Shown one piece after another: positions 10,773 to 21,545 of a stretch of DNA of 64,000 bases. The stretch is from Atherinomorus stipes. Taxonomy: Eukaryota > Chordata > Actinopteri > Atheriniformes > Atherinidae. Under the pieces are notes generated by a model. It was not told the DNA's origin. It was given only the letters and a program-made list of their open reading frames with translations, and searched no databases. Position 1 is the first letter of the stretch, and each line of letters begins with the position of its first letter. The DNA is taken from contig JALJCO010001169.1 of assembly GCA_023101725.1 (NCBI GenBank), positions 92,819 to 156,818 on the forward strand, written 5' to 3'. The translations under genes and the position numbers were made by a program.

Positions 10773-11960
10773 CTTTAACTTGAAGCCAGTGATCTTCTTC
10801 ATTCCCGACCACACATCCCTCACATTGTTCTGCTGGAGCTGGCTCTCCAACTTCTTCCTGTAGTCCTCCTTGCACTTCTTAGTCTGTGTTTTCAGTTGTT
10901 TTTGTATGGTCTTCAGTAACTCCCTGTCTCCATCCCTGAAAGCTTTCTTGTTGATGTTCAGCAGCTTTTTCAGGTCACTGGTGATCCAGGGTTTGTTATT
11001 GGGGAAGCACCTCACTGCTCTTGCTGGAACAATGCTGTCCACACAGAAGTTTATGTAATCTGTCACAGACTCAGTCATGGCACTGATGTCATCTCCATGA
11101 GGTTCACAGAGGACATTCCAGTCTGTGGCCTCAAAGCACCCTCTCAGAGCATCTTCAGCCTCAGTAAACCAGGTTTTGATAGTCCTTCTCATGACTGGCT
11201 GCTGCTGAATGATAGGCTTGTAGGTGGAGGTGAGAAGAACCAGATTATGATCTGATCTTCCTAAAGGAGGCAGGGCAGAGGAGCAGTATGCATTCTTAAT
11301 ATTTGCATAAATTAAGTCCAACATCTTATTTTCTCTGGTGGAGCAGCTGACAAACTGCTGGAAAGTTGGTAACGTAGCAGAGAGGGAGACGTTGTTGAAG
11401 TCTCCAGAGATCGCCATGAATGAGTTTGGATGCTGTGTTTGTAGTTCAGCCATGACAGAGCTGATGACATCACAGGCTGTCTCTGGTGCAGTACCTGGTA
11501 TAATATAAACCGCTACCAGAATAACACAGGCAAACTCTCTGGGCAAAAAATATGGACATAAAATCACAGCTAACAGTTCTATGTCTCTTGTGCAGATCTT
11601 CTCCTTGACAGTGACGTGTCCTGGATGGCACCAATGCTGATTGACCAGCACTGCAATTCCACCTCCCTTTAGCTTCCCGCTGAGCTGTTTATTTCGGTCT
11701 GCACGGACCGTCTTGAAGCCGTGTACAGACGCATTACAGTCCGGGATGTGTTCATGCAGCTATGTCTTGGTGAAACACATAATGTTGCACTCTCTGTCCT
11801 CTTTCTGAGACCTAGTTAGCACTTCAAGCCCGACCATCTTGTTAGCTAGCAATCTCACGTTACCCATCACAACACTTGGAAGAAATGGTTTAAATCTCAA
11901 CCGTTTTTCTCTTTGCCTTACCCCTGTCCTGCATCCTCTTCTCTTTCTCTTTAACTTCAC
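10746..11960 (-). pseudogene. LINE endonuclease domain (ORF2 N-terminal half)
   Basis: The frame reads LPSVVMGNVRLLANKM (from 11,960 down) through MCFTKT, then one in-frame TAG near 11,756 in a position where related elements carry Trp. It continues GGGIAVLVNQHWC, then FMAISGDFNNV (endonuclease motif SGDFN, near 11,405), then LPPLGRSDHNLV (SDH motif, near 11,260), then a linker ending with LQQNNVRDVWSGMKKITGFK. The conserved Asp/Asn and Ser-Asp-His residues of the nicking endonuclease are visible. Apart from the single stop the domain is open over about 400 codons, so the copy is not very old. Confidence 0.9.
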
Positions 11961-12120
11961 TGGTATTTGACATGTTATTTCACTAATAATCTTGATTTGG
12001 GAGAGTTTTAACAGTTGATCCCTGTGGTAAACAATTTTTGCTATGGATACACATCATAACAAGTAGTGAAAAAAGCCAAATTTGTGAAGAAAAATCTTGT
12101 TAAAAATAGTACTGTTCTTT

Positions 12121-12647
12121 AAGCTTGTTACATACTCCACAAAAAGCAAGGACTTTCTTCTTATTCTCAAGGCCACAAGAACAAAGTGACGTCATTTTGT
12201 TCTCAAGGATGTAATTAAAGACGTCTTACAGCTTGTTCTCGACCCCTCAGCTGAGCAGAACTTTCTTCTCGTGGAGCTCCAAGAAGAATTGTTTGTCTGG
12301 TCGGACATTCAAGGCAGGCAGGGTTAATGCAGAGTTATGCATTTCCGCAGATGCGAGTTTGAATGGATAATTTTAATAAACAGCTGATCAAGGTGGTGAG
12401 AAAATATGAAAATGTAAACAACACACGGCATTTAAAGACATGGACACCACTGCGTGCGCAAGCCTGTCCTGCCGCAGATGAAGTTTGTTGTATAATCACT
12501 GGGTAAACACCATTCCCCCACCCCCCACGGGCTGTGGGCAAAGTTTCTTGTGGAGTATTCACTGGAGGGAAAACTTTTTTTTCTTTTTCTTGCAGCCTCG
12601 AGAGCAAGAAGAAAGTTATCACTCCTTACAGAGTACGAAACAAGCTT
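12121..12647. mobile_element. Short DNA element with ~55 bp imperfect inverted ends
   Basis: The left end AAGCTTGTTACATACTC and the reverse complement of the right end AAGCTTGTTTCGTACTC match. Both continue with TTTCTTCTT, TTCTCAAGG or CTCTCGAGG and a CAAGAA motif. A related ~45 bp piece occurs at 17907-17955. The target duplication is unclear (TTT/TTTA-like), so the superfamily is unassigned. Confidence 0.65.
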
Positions 12648-12879
12648 TAGTCACTGTTTCTCCCCAATATCAGCAAGATTGATAATATAATTTTCCAGGA
12701 TCTCTGTGTTTCACCTCCTGATTCAGTTGAGAAGTTGCCATTTCCCTTCTTGATGCCTTTCTGTGGAACAAGGCAACATAGACCACTAACATACAAGCTG
12801 AACCAGTCTGCTGACATGGAAAACATGAATTAGTTTTAACAAGAGACATGAATTTTATGAAAGTTGTTAAAGTTGAAAG

Positions 12880-13215
12880 AATGGTCTCAGAGTTGTTCTG
12901 AAGCCACTCCTTTGTTATTTTAGCTGTGTGCTTAGGGTAACTGTCTTGTTGGAAGGTGTACCTTCTGCCCAGTCTGAGGTCCTGAGCACTCTGGAAGAGG
13001 TTTTCCTCCAGGATGTCTCTGTACTTGATCGCATTCTTCTTTCCCTCAATTGCAACCAGTCGTCCTGTCCCTGCAGCTAAACACCCCCATAGCATGATGG
13101 TGCCACCACCATGTTTCATTGTTGGGATCGTCCTGGGCAGGTAATGAGCAGTGCCTGGTTTTCTCCACACAAATCAGCTAGAATGAACACCAAAAAGTTT
13201 AACCTAAAACTTGTG
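12880..13215 (-). pseudogene. Tc1-like transposase fragment
   Basis: The minus-strand frame reads KLFGVHSS, stop, [75 protein letters not shown]. This is the central DDE region of a Tc1 family closely related to the element at 19842-22846. After the second Asp block the frame departs into unrelated sequence (below 12,880), and neither terminal repeat is present. It is a solo fragment. Confidence 0.88.
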
Positions 13216-13474
13216 TTGTAAAGTTGTAATATGTTTAGTTTTTGTGGGCTGTTTTTAAAAGTTTCTTTGGTTAGTTTTATAACAATTAAATTTTTTGTTG
13301 GTCATAAAAGAGGAAATGAGTGGAGGCAGACCTACCTTCCATCCTGGTATCACGTGACCAAATCAGGCTTCCTGCGAAAACAATCCCGCATCTTACAGAA
13401 TCTGTGGTAGAACGTGAACCTTCATCAACTTATTTTTATGCTGTTAAGTATTGTTCATATGGCTGTGACTGTGG

Positions 13475-14065
13475 GAATGTAGGGAAATTCCCCGAGATGT
13501 GAGGGGACGCAGGAGGAATTCCCAAGGCTGTGACGCATGGCTGCGCTTGTTCGTGCTGTTACGACAAGAAACTGTGTCGGCTAATAAATGCTATATTTAC
13601 AATGACATCGGGCTGTGGGGAGGCTGCTGTACCCTATAAACAAATTTGTTTTAACCACGGGAGCAATCTGAGTCACCCGCGTATACTCCCACCACCCCTG
13701 AAAGGAAATAAAAAAGCATCTAAATCGCAGCGGCTTTCTGATCAGTCAAGGTGGACCCTCTTTCTCGACCCTCCACCTGTTTTGGCCACACTGTAAGGGT
13801 GAGCAGCTGTCTTTAGCCTCACATCCAACTTCATGTCGGACTGCTTCTTATTTCCGCTTGTGAGCACGACTCTGACCCCACAGCAGCGCGTCACACACTC
13901 TCCTCACCACCCCTCTTCCGTTTGCATGTAATGCCGGAGGACAGCTGCCATAGAACACATTTTTGCCCATTTTCACTTAAACAAGTTCGTTCTCAGTTAA
14001 ATTCTTTATTTTTCTTCACTGCCATAGTCATATTTTATCTTTTTGATGGTGCAAATAATAGTGTG
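13475..14065 (+). repeat. Second copy of the Harbinger-like element interior
   Basis: Shared landmarks with 6040-6545, in the same order, are GCAGGAGGAATTCCCAA, AACTCCCACCACC (here TACTCCCACCACC), CTCACATCCAACTTCATGT (versus CACATCCAACATGAAGT), ACTTAAACAAG and TTTCTGATGGTGCA (here TTTTTGATGGTGCA). The GGGCCTCATG ends are absent. It is a truncated relative of 5349-6801. Confidence 0.75.
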
Positions 14066-14284
14066 TCCCCAGCTTTACTAGACTGGTCTAGACTCTGGTC
14101 TGGACTCTGGTCTCAGAAGTTTTGTTATAAAAGACCATGACAGCCACAAAACAGTATTATGAAAAGAGTATTTTATCTAATGTGGTGGATGTCTTTATTT
14201 ATGTTCATTTAAAAAGAAAAAAAGAAATAAAAATAGCCTCTTTCATTTATTGACATTCACTGTAATTTAAAATAAATCTGACGT

Positions 14285-14450
14285 TACTCATAAAGTACTC
14301 AGTACTTGAGTAGTTTTTTCAGTGAGTACTTTGTACTTTTACTTGAGAAATTATTTGGATAACTACTTTTTACTTGTACTTGAGTAATATTTTTCTAAAG
14401 TAACAGCTCTTCTACTTGAGTGTAATTTTTGGCTACTCTACCCACCTCTG
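14285..14450. mobile_element. Right end of a hAT-like element
   Basis: TACTTGAG/AAGTACT-rich sequence ends in GCTACTCTACCCACCTCTG, the reverse complement of CAGAGGTGGGTAGAG. This is a hAT-style terminus similar in composition to 7031-7946. No matching left end was found. Confidence 0.6.
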
Positions 14451-16508
14451 GTTGCATGAACTTAAAAACTTCCAAAAAATCCAAATGTTTATGTGAAGTC
14501 ATGGAAATACCGATGTCTGTTTTGTTAAACTGAAAGCATAAAGACATAAGAAAAAAAAGTACACCATGTGTCCTTTCCTCATATTGTAAACTCCAGCTTT
14601 AGCGCATTGCTGATAAAACACTCCCAGGCTGTTCCCAGCAAAAGGGAAATGGTATTTCCTCAGGACATCTCTCCGGATCTTTTCATGGACATGTAAGCAG
14701 AGAAGATTGTTTTGCTTTATTGAGTTCTTGGAGATGACAGAAAATGGTCTGTTTTGTTTATCTTCACTTCCCTGCACTGTTTGGCCATAAAGCTCCTGCA
14801 CACTCTGCCTAAAGCAGCTGAGGCCCCCTACCATCAGCTCTGTTTGTTTTTTGAGCCTCTATCTTTTGTTGTTTGTGGATTTTGTTTTTGAGACAGAGCT
14901 CAGAGGGGAAATTTGTTCAGTTTGTATCTACAGAAGTGTGTTTGAGAGACTCTGTCCTTATCTCAAGTTCCCCTGAGGGCAGGAAGTGACTGACTGAGAG
15001 GAAAGGCTAATGTAATCTAATAGATATCCAAAAAAGTGCAGGAGGTTGTGAATTCTTCTGAAGAGATGGGATCAGGGGGAAGCAGAGGCTAAACCGTGGA
15101 AGTGTCAGGAAGGCAGATAGAATTAGCTAAAGGTCAAAACCTGCTACTCACACGCAGGAAATTAAAAACAAATTTCTTTTAAGCTCTTGGATCTATTTCA
15201 AGGATTACTTTGGTATATTCATGTATGTTTATCGTAACTGGTTTGTGCTGTTGACTGCACACATGTTCCAGGTGATGTGGATCTGGTTCGATGGGAAGTT
15301 TTTTGATGGGTGAAAGTTGCAAACTCAAATCCAGGTTTCTGTTCAAAATCCTGTGATGGCTGAGGTCTAGAAATTTACCTGGCAAACTCATATATTTATC
15401 AAGACAATGAAGTACTGTAGTTCACTGAAGGGAAGATTTAGTATCCTGGACAAATAAGCAAGTGGTGAAAATCATAGGCAATGCTGACCTATCAATTGAG
15501 ATACAGATGCAAGTGCAACCATGTAATTTCAGTCATGATAAAAGCAGTCTAGCAGCTTTGCTGAAAGAAGCAGTCGTAAACAAGCAGATATGCTGATTAT
15601 CAGGATACCTCCAGACGCAGGTACAACTTGTTTACTCTTTAAACAGGCCAAGAAAACTTTCAATTAAGTCTTCTTTGTTACATGAACTCTTTAAACAACT
15701 CATCTCTTGGCAAACAGTGCTCCTAGAAAATCCTTACCTCTGTAATATGGTGGTCTGCAATTAATACAGTTTAGAGCAAATACTGTGACATATTGCCAGT
15801 AATATCCAATAAACTTCTTTAGTATCCCCACTTTAAGAAACTGGTTTCTTCTATATGAGTACATTAGCCTGATTAAAGATTACTGTGACAGATTTGATTA
15901 TTGCAACTTCAAAGTCAGATCAACAGTAAATCAGAGGTTAATCAAAGGGGAGAAAATGCCAAAACAACAAAGCACGCAAGCATTCAGCTACTTACCAGCA
16001 GCTCTTAACTCTCACCTCTGAATATGCTGTGTTGTCATGAGTCAGAATGTAATCATTTGTTAGAGAGGTAGGAAATCCCCGTCACTGCTGCTTCTAGTCA
16101 TGTAACAAATTGGTGTAATTGTCATTGTGGTTGAATAGAAATTGTGGTTAAGCAAACAACTATCACTGTGCCAGATCCATTCCCTAACACTGCTTCCCCA
16201 ACAAACACTCATTGCATGCGAGAAGTCAGCGGTGGTTCTATGAGGACAAGTACTGCACAGAACATGTTTAATGAAAAAGCTCCAGAGACCATCCACGCAA
16301 AGAACAGAAATGTTGACTGAAGCTGACTCTGTACAAAAGGTCAAAACATTGTTGAATTATCAAACACTTCATTACACATGCCACCGACTTCCTGCCTGTA
16401 GCCGATAAGCATGCTTGGGTGGACGTCAAACAACACAAGTGACTATTAGTGCCACCTACTGGACTGGGGTGAAGCAGTCACTTACGCAAATGCAGTCACA
16501 TGTTGTTG
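14451..16508. other. Intergenic sequence, no gene recognised
   Basis: An open frame of 111 codons on the minus strand (14499-14834) lacks a recognisable domain and flanking splice signals. I see nothing else supportable. Confidence 0.55.
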
Positions 16509-16628
16509 TGGCATAGTGGTGCGTTTTCAACTTTGCAAGTGTGACCAGTGTGAGGCCATTTGTACTAGACTTTTGAGACCCAATGAGTTGAAACAGGATT
16601 AAACCAATTGTGCAAGTGTGACCCTGCC
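16509..16628 (+). repeat. Dispersed ~115 bp repeat, copy 1
   Basis: The segment AACTTTGCAAGTGTG ... TACTAGACTTTTGA ... AACAGGAT ... AAGTGTGACCCTGCCC recurs at 47464-47576 with the same order and spacing. Family unknown. Confidence 0.8.
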
Positions 16629-16632
16629 CTTA

Positions 16633-17460
16633 CGGTGTGTTCAGACCAAACGCGATTTGGGCAGCAAAAATGTGACTGACGCCCAAAGTTTGACGTTGGT
16701 TCACATAAAATTAGACGCTGGCATTTAAAGACAAAAATGCTCTTGACGTGCATCACACGTGTCAAGAGCATCTAGGGTGCAGTGGAGGACCTGGTCTTTC
16801 CTTTGTCTGTGTCTCTATATAATGGTGGATTAAACTGAGCAGCTGCTTGGCTTTATTTGCTCCACAAGGCCAGAGGACTACGTTGTCGGGTGTCTCTGTG
16901 GCGTGTCTGGATTCATCAGATTGCTCGGAGGTGTTCTGCATTTGGTGATTTCACCGTTTCCTCCAGGAGCTGCACGCTGAAGATGGCCGCTTTCGTTTGA
17001 TCCAGCCCAGTTTAACTACCTGCAGTCCCACATTGGGACGGCATCATGAGCCCATTAAAACCCATCGGGACAATAGGTCCTCAACCCGTCGTTTAGAAAC
17101 CCGCAGATCAAAGTTTATCCTCCACTGTCTCAGTGGAGTCAAGAGATCCCCCGGGGTCTCCTCGGTATTTCCCGTGCTGTCAGAAAATGTGTCTGCGTCA
17201 CGACACTGAGATGTACTGAGTCTCTCTGATTGGTTAACACCTTGCGTCAACACTGCAAAAGTTCAGATTTTCCAACTCTGGCGTTTGGCACACGTAACGC
17301 GCGTCAGGCACGTCGAATGCCAAAATGTCAAAACGCGCCATGCCGATGCGCAAAATGTGCTGCAAGAAGGGACGACAGTCCTTGACAGGCGTCTGCCATT
17401 GACTTTGCATGTAAGCCTGACGCCCTTGACACCCAAATTGCGTTTGGTCTGAACACACCG
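16633..17460. mobile_element. TTA-flanked DNA transposon, non-autonomous
   Basis: Near-perfect ~27 bp inverted ends CGGTGTGTTCAGACCAAACG are flanked by TTA (16630-16632 and 17461-17463), which fits PIF/Harbinger. The interior has CpG-rich GCGTCA/TGACGC motifs that repeat in both orientations, and no transposase. Confidence 0.88.
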
Positions 17461-17703
17461 TTAAAGTGGCATGCATTTTTTTAAATTCTTTTTTTAATTG
17501 GAATTCTTTTCTAAATGGAAACTGCATTGTATTTTTGTTGATTTTTTTCTTAATGCAACTATATTGTGGCATGTGGCTTCTCTTTATATTTTTGCACTTG
17601 TGAAGTTTTTAAGGCATACTGTAAATGAAAAGAAATGCTGAATTTGGACCAGTTTACTGTATGATGGCAGTAAAATTGTGTATCATAACATCACAGTAAT
17701 AGG

Positions 17704-19459
17704 CAGGGCTGGGTCATAGCATACCATTCACAAAAATACCGGTATAATGTGAGGGAATGATAAGAAAATGAAATATTACGACAGAACATGTGTGAAACTG
17801 CCGTTGTTTTGATACTGTTAAACGCACACGCAGCCAGTCTGGTGGCTGCAGGTGGAGGAAGGCAGAGGCAGCGCATTGACTTAAAACTTGTTCCTCCATG
17901 AGAAGCTAGAGCTTTCTTCTTGTTCTCAAGGCTGCAAGAACAAGAAAAAGGTTTGTTATGGTCATTTCATCTTCCAGGTGAAGCTTCTTCTGTGACAGGA
18001 TGGATATTAATGCAGGGGGATGACTGTGAAAAACTTTGTTAGTGGCAGGCGGGCTGGGTTGTGCACGTGGTAGTGTTCATGTATCTATTTTTTTTTTTTT
18101 TCTTGTTGTAGATGAAGAAGCAGAATGGAAATTGATTGCTTTATTTGTTGAACAGTTTTGCTTTACAAGCGGAGCTTTATGAACATAAGGCTCCACTTGA
18201 TATCCTGTTTATTCATTTTATTTCTTTAATTAAACATTTGTCTATTACACCATTCCATTTCATACTGCTGGGCCTGACAAGGGAGAAATTAAAGTTAACA
18301 GAGGTAATGATAGAAAGTGAAACAGAGAGAAAGGAGTAAGGAAGAGGAAGAGAGAGAGGAGAGAAAACATGAATCCACTTACACAGTTCACTGGTACATC
18401 TGTACAGCGATCCCTAAACAACATTCCAAGGTCTCTGCTGGAAAACAAAACAAGCAATCCCCTACAGGAGGACCCGCAGGTGGCTTAAATATCCTCAGAT
18501 CATACAAACACACGCAGAACTACGCAGAGAAGAGGTACATGTACAACCTAGTCAGCGCAATGGAAAGCAGTGTCACAGTGTCAACATGCATAATAAAGGG
18601 TGCTCCGTGGTGATACAGTCATGCAGATGCAGCCATGTCACTGCAAGGAGGAGGAAGCCCGCAAGGCTCACGACCCAGGCCCCCAGCAGCCACCCCGAGG
18701 CCCAGATCCCAGCTACCCCCCCCCGAAGAGCGGACATGCATCCCCCGAAGGGTGGCAAAAGGCGGCCCCAGCCGGAGCCCCCCGCGGTCTGGGGGCCCAG
18801 GCCCCAGCGGACCACGACCAGCAGCTGCCGATCCGTGTTCATGTATCTAAATGCCATATTCTGTAAATATTTTGTACTTTCTCACCCCATTGATCAGCTG
18901 TTCGTTAAAGCTATCTATTTAACTTTGCATTGGCAGATATGTGGAGGTGACGGTTGTCCAGCTTGTCTGCACTTACCCCGCCCGCCTCAAATGTCCGATT
19001 TGTCACTCAATACTTTTCATATCCCCATGAGATGAATGCTCTACTTATATAAATATGATTACATTATGCACAGAGACTCTTTATTTTGAATAAGGTGTAC
19101 GAGAACAAGTATACGTAATAAATGCAGGATGGGGGCCAAAGTTCTCCACCTCCTATACATGGTTAAGCTCAGGATATGCAGCCCATTTGTATTGGAAACA
19201 CTTTTTGCTTGAAATAACTGACAGCAAGGGATTTGCAACATCTGCACAGCTGATTTTATGAAAAATTATAACTTTAATGCACATCAGAAACAGATGCTGG
19301 TTAAAGTGAAAAGAAATTATAAATTTGCATTTGCACAAATAAATTTGTGCAATTTTCAAGTATTTTGTCTTGTGTCAGTCATATTGCCAAATATATCGTT
19401 ATCGCAAATTTTATAATCTATATCATGATAAATATTTTGTGCCATATCGCCCTTCCCTA
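17704..19459. mobile_element. hAT-like element
   Basis: The left end CAGGGCTGGGTCATA and the reverse complement of the right end TAGGGAAGGGCGATA are similar. They are flanked by GTAATAGG (17696-17703) and GTGATAGG (19460-19467), an 8 bp duplication with one mismatch. The right part has the ATATCGTTATCGCAAAT and ATATCATGATA motifs often seen next to such ends. It contains the GC-rich island at 18640-18835. No transposase was recognised. Confidence 0.65.
18640..18835 (+). other. GC-rich island inside the hAT-like element
   Basis: About 200 bases of strongly C/G-rich sequence (CCCCC runs, Pro/Arg/Gly-rich translations in all frames) stand out from AT-rich surroundings. Overlapping open frames in several phases are a consequence of composition. 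I do not recognise a protein or RNA. Confidence 0.5.
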
Positions 19460-20650
19460 GTGATAGGCCCCCATGAAAATATTTTTTTTGTGTTCCCACC
19501 CCCACCTTAAACACAAGCACATGCTCATGAGCACTGCATGTGCACTGCACATGCATAACTACTTAAAAGTTATTGTCTTCATGTAGGCTAACGTTAGTTT
19601 ACCAAACTGACACCCCTTATTCCATTCCCAAAAAACAAGGCTATGACAAAAAACAAGGGCAGGACATATGGCTATGTCCCACCCTTATATGTGATGAGCC
19701 AATCAGAGTGCAAACAGACATCAGCATATAAGGATATTCTCTACTGAAACATATTAGAAAATGTATAATTTGTTTTGGTGAACAGTTCTGTATCATGGGC
19801 ATTAGATAGGTAATTAAACATCCACTTCAGATTTGGACACACAGTGGGTACGGAAAGTATTCAAATCCCTTTAAAGCTTTCACTCTTTGTTTCACTGCAG
19901 CCATTTGCTAAAATCAAATAAGTTAATTTTATTTCTCATTAATGTACACGCAGCACTCTATCTTGACAGAAAAAAACAGAAATGCAGAAATTTTTGCAAA
20001 TTAATTAAAAATGCAAAACTGAAATATCACATTGTCATAAGTATTCAGACCCTTTGCAGTGACACTCATATTTCACTCATATGCTGTCCATTTCTTCTGA
20101 TCCTCCTTGTGACGGTTCTACTCCTTCATTGTAGACCAGCTGTTTTCAATTAAACTGATTGGATTGATTAGGAAAGGCACACACCTGTCTATATAAGACC
20201 TTATAGCTCACAGTGCATGTCAGAGCAAATGAGAATCATGAGGACAAAGGAACTGTCCAAGGAGCTCAGAGGCAGAATTGTGGCGAGGCACAGATCTGGA
20301 CAAGGTAACAAACGATTTTTTTGCAGCACTAAAGGTTCTAAGAGCACAGTGGCCTCCATAGTCCTTAAATGAAATATGTTTGGGACGACCAAAACTCTTC
20401 CAAGACCCAGCCGCACAGCCAAACTGAGCAATCGTGGGAGAAGAGCCTTGGTGAGAGAGGTAAAGAAGAACCCAAAGATCACTGTGGCTGAGCTCCAGAG
20501 ATGCAGTAGGGAGATGGGAGAAAGTTCCACAAAGTCAACTATCACTGCAGCCTCCACCAGTCTGGGCTTTATGGCAGAGTGGCCAGACAGAAGCCTCTCC
20601 TCAGTGCAGGACATATGAAAGCCTGCATACAGTTTGCCAAAAAACACATA

Positions 20651-21336
20651 GGGCCTGATTTACAAAGACTCCAAATTGCGAGTCTAATGTCTTTGCCTCG
20701 CAAAAAAAATGGGGTGGGCTGTCATTTTAGGTTTTGGGGGGATTTAAAAAGATTACAAACGGAATTTGTAAAAGGGGGAAAAAGGAGGATTTAAATAGGG
20801 GGGAATGGGGGTCTCTCTTCGCGGGGGAGGGAAAAGAAGAGGAGGAAGGGGAAAAAGAAAAAAAAAAATAATCCTGAAGGGGGGAGGTAAATTTAAGAAA
20901 AAAAAGGGAAAAAAAAAAAAAGAAAAAAAGAAAAATAAGAAGAGTTCATTTGAAAAAAAAAAAAAAAAAACGTTAAAAAAAAAAGGGGAAAATAGTTTTT
21001 TAAAAAAAAAACTTAATATTTAATATATTTATAAAAATAAAATCAGCGGAGGTGAGGGAAGAAAATAAAAAAAGAAAAAGAGAGGAGAAAATAGGATTGA
21101 AACAAAAAAAAGAAGATAAATTTAATTTCGTTAATGGGGAGTGGCGTTTTTTTGAAAAAGAAAATAAAATAATAATAAAAAAAAAAAAAATGGAAGAAGT
21201 TGCTGTGGGGCGTATGGGGAGGGGAGGAAGAGGAGAGGAGAAGGGAGATGGAGAAGAAGATGATGTGAAAATGAATTAAGATTAGGGGGGGTTGGGGGAA
21301 AATGGAAAAGTGAGGAGAGAATAAGTACATCAGGCC
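20651..21336. mobile_element. Putative GGGCCTGAT-ended element, mostly unreadable
   Basis: GGGCCTGATTTACAAAG (20,653 onward) and GTACATCAGGCCC (21,325-21,337) look like inverted ends of a DNA element inserted in the Tc1 transposase. The interior is almost pure A/G homopolymer sequence, so nothing more can be read. Confidence 0.45.
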
Positions 21337-21545
21337 CTCACACTAAGTAAAAAATAAAAAAAAAAATATTATTTTATGTGTGTGTGGAGATTTTTTAATT
21401 ATGATGGGTTGGGGGGGGGGTGGGGGATAAGAGCAGGAGGGAAGAAAAAAGGAGAAGGAGGCGGTAGGGGGGGGTGGGGGGGGGGAGAAGAAAAAAAAAA
21501 AAATAAAAAAAAAAAAGGAAAAAAAAAAAAAAAAAAAAAAAAAAT
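20700..21545. other. Purine-rich low-complexity block, possible assembly artefact
   Basis: Runs of A and G dominate one strand for over 800 bases, with A(18)-, A(25+)- and G(10)-type homopolymers and almost no C. Lys/Gly/Arg-rich translations here are compositional. It lies in the middle of a Tc1 element whose two halves are otherwise readable. Confidence 0.7.

Larger units (their letters stand above)
10381..12080 (-). mobile_element. CR1/L2/Rex-type LINE, proximal part, 5'-truncated
   Basis: The minus-strand sequence encodes an AP-type endonuclease domain followed by the C-terminal part of a reverse transcriptase. The body of the reverse transcriptase is missing. It continues beyond the hAT insertion at 3297-3706. 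The 5' limit is uncertain, and I see no coding homology above about 11,970. Confidence 0.9.

Noticed and set aside
14499..14834. 111-codon minus-strand frame as a host gene
   Set aside because: No domain, signal or exon borders; the length is within chance for this composition.
18586..19035. 149-codon Pro/Arg-rich frame
   Set aside because: Several overlapping frames are open over the same GC-rich stretch; no start context, splice site or family resemblance.
20201..20647. 148-codon minus-strand frame
   Set aside because: It is the antisense shadow of the Tc1 transposase N-terminus read on the + strand.
20805..21330. Lys-rich and Phe-rich open frames
   Set aside because: They result purely from A/G homopolymer composition in a doubtful block.
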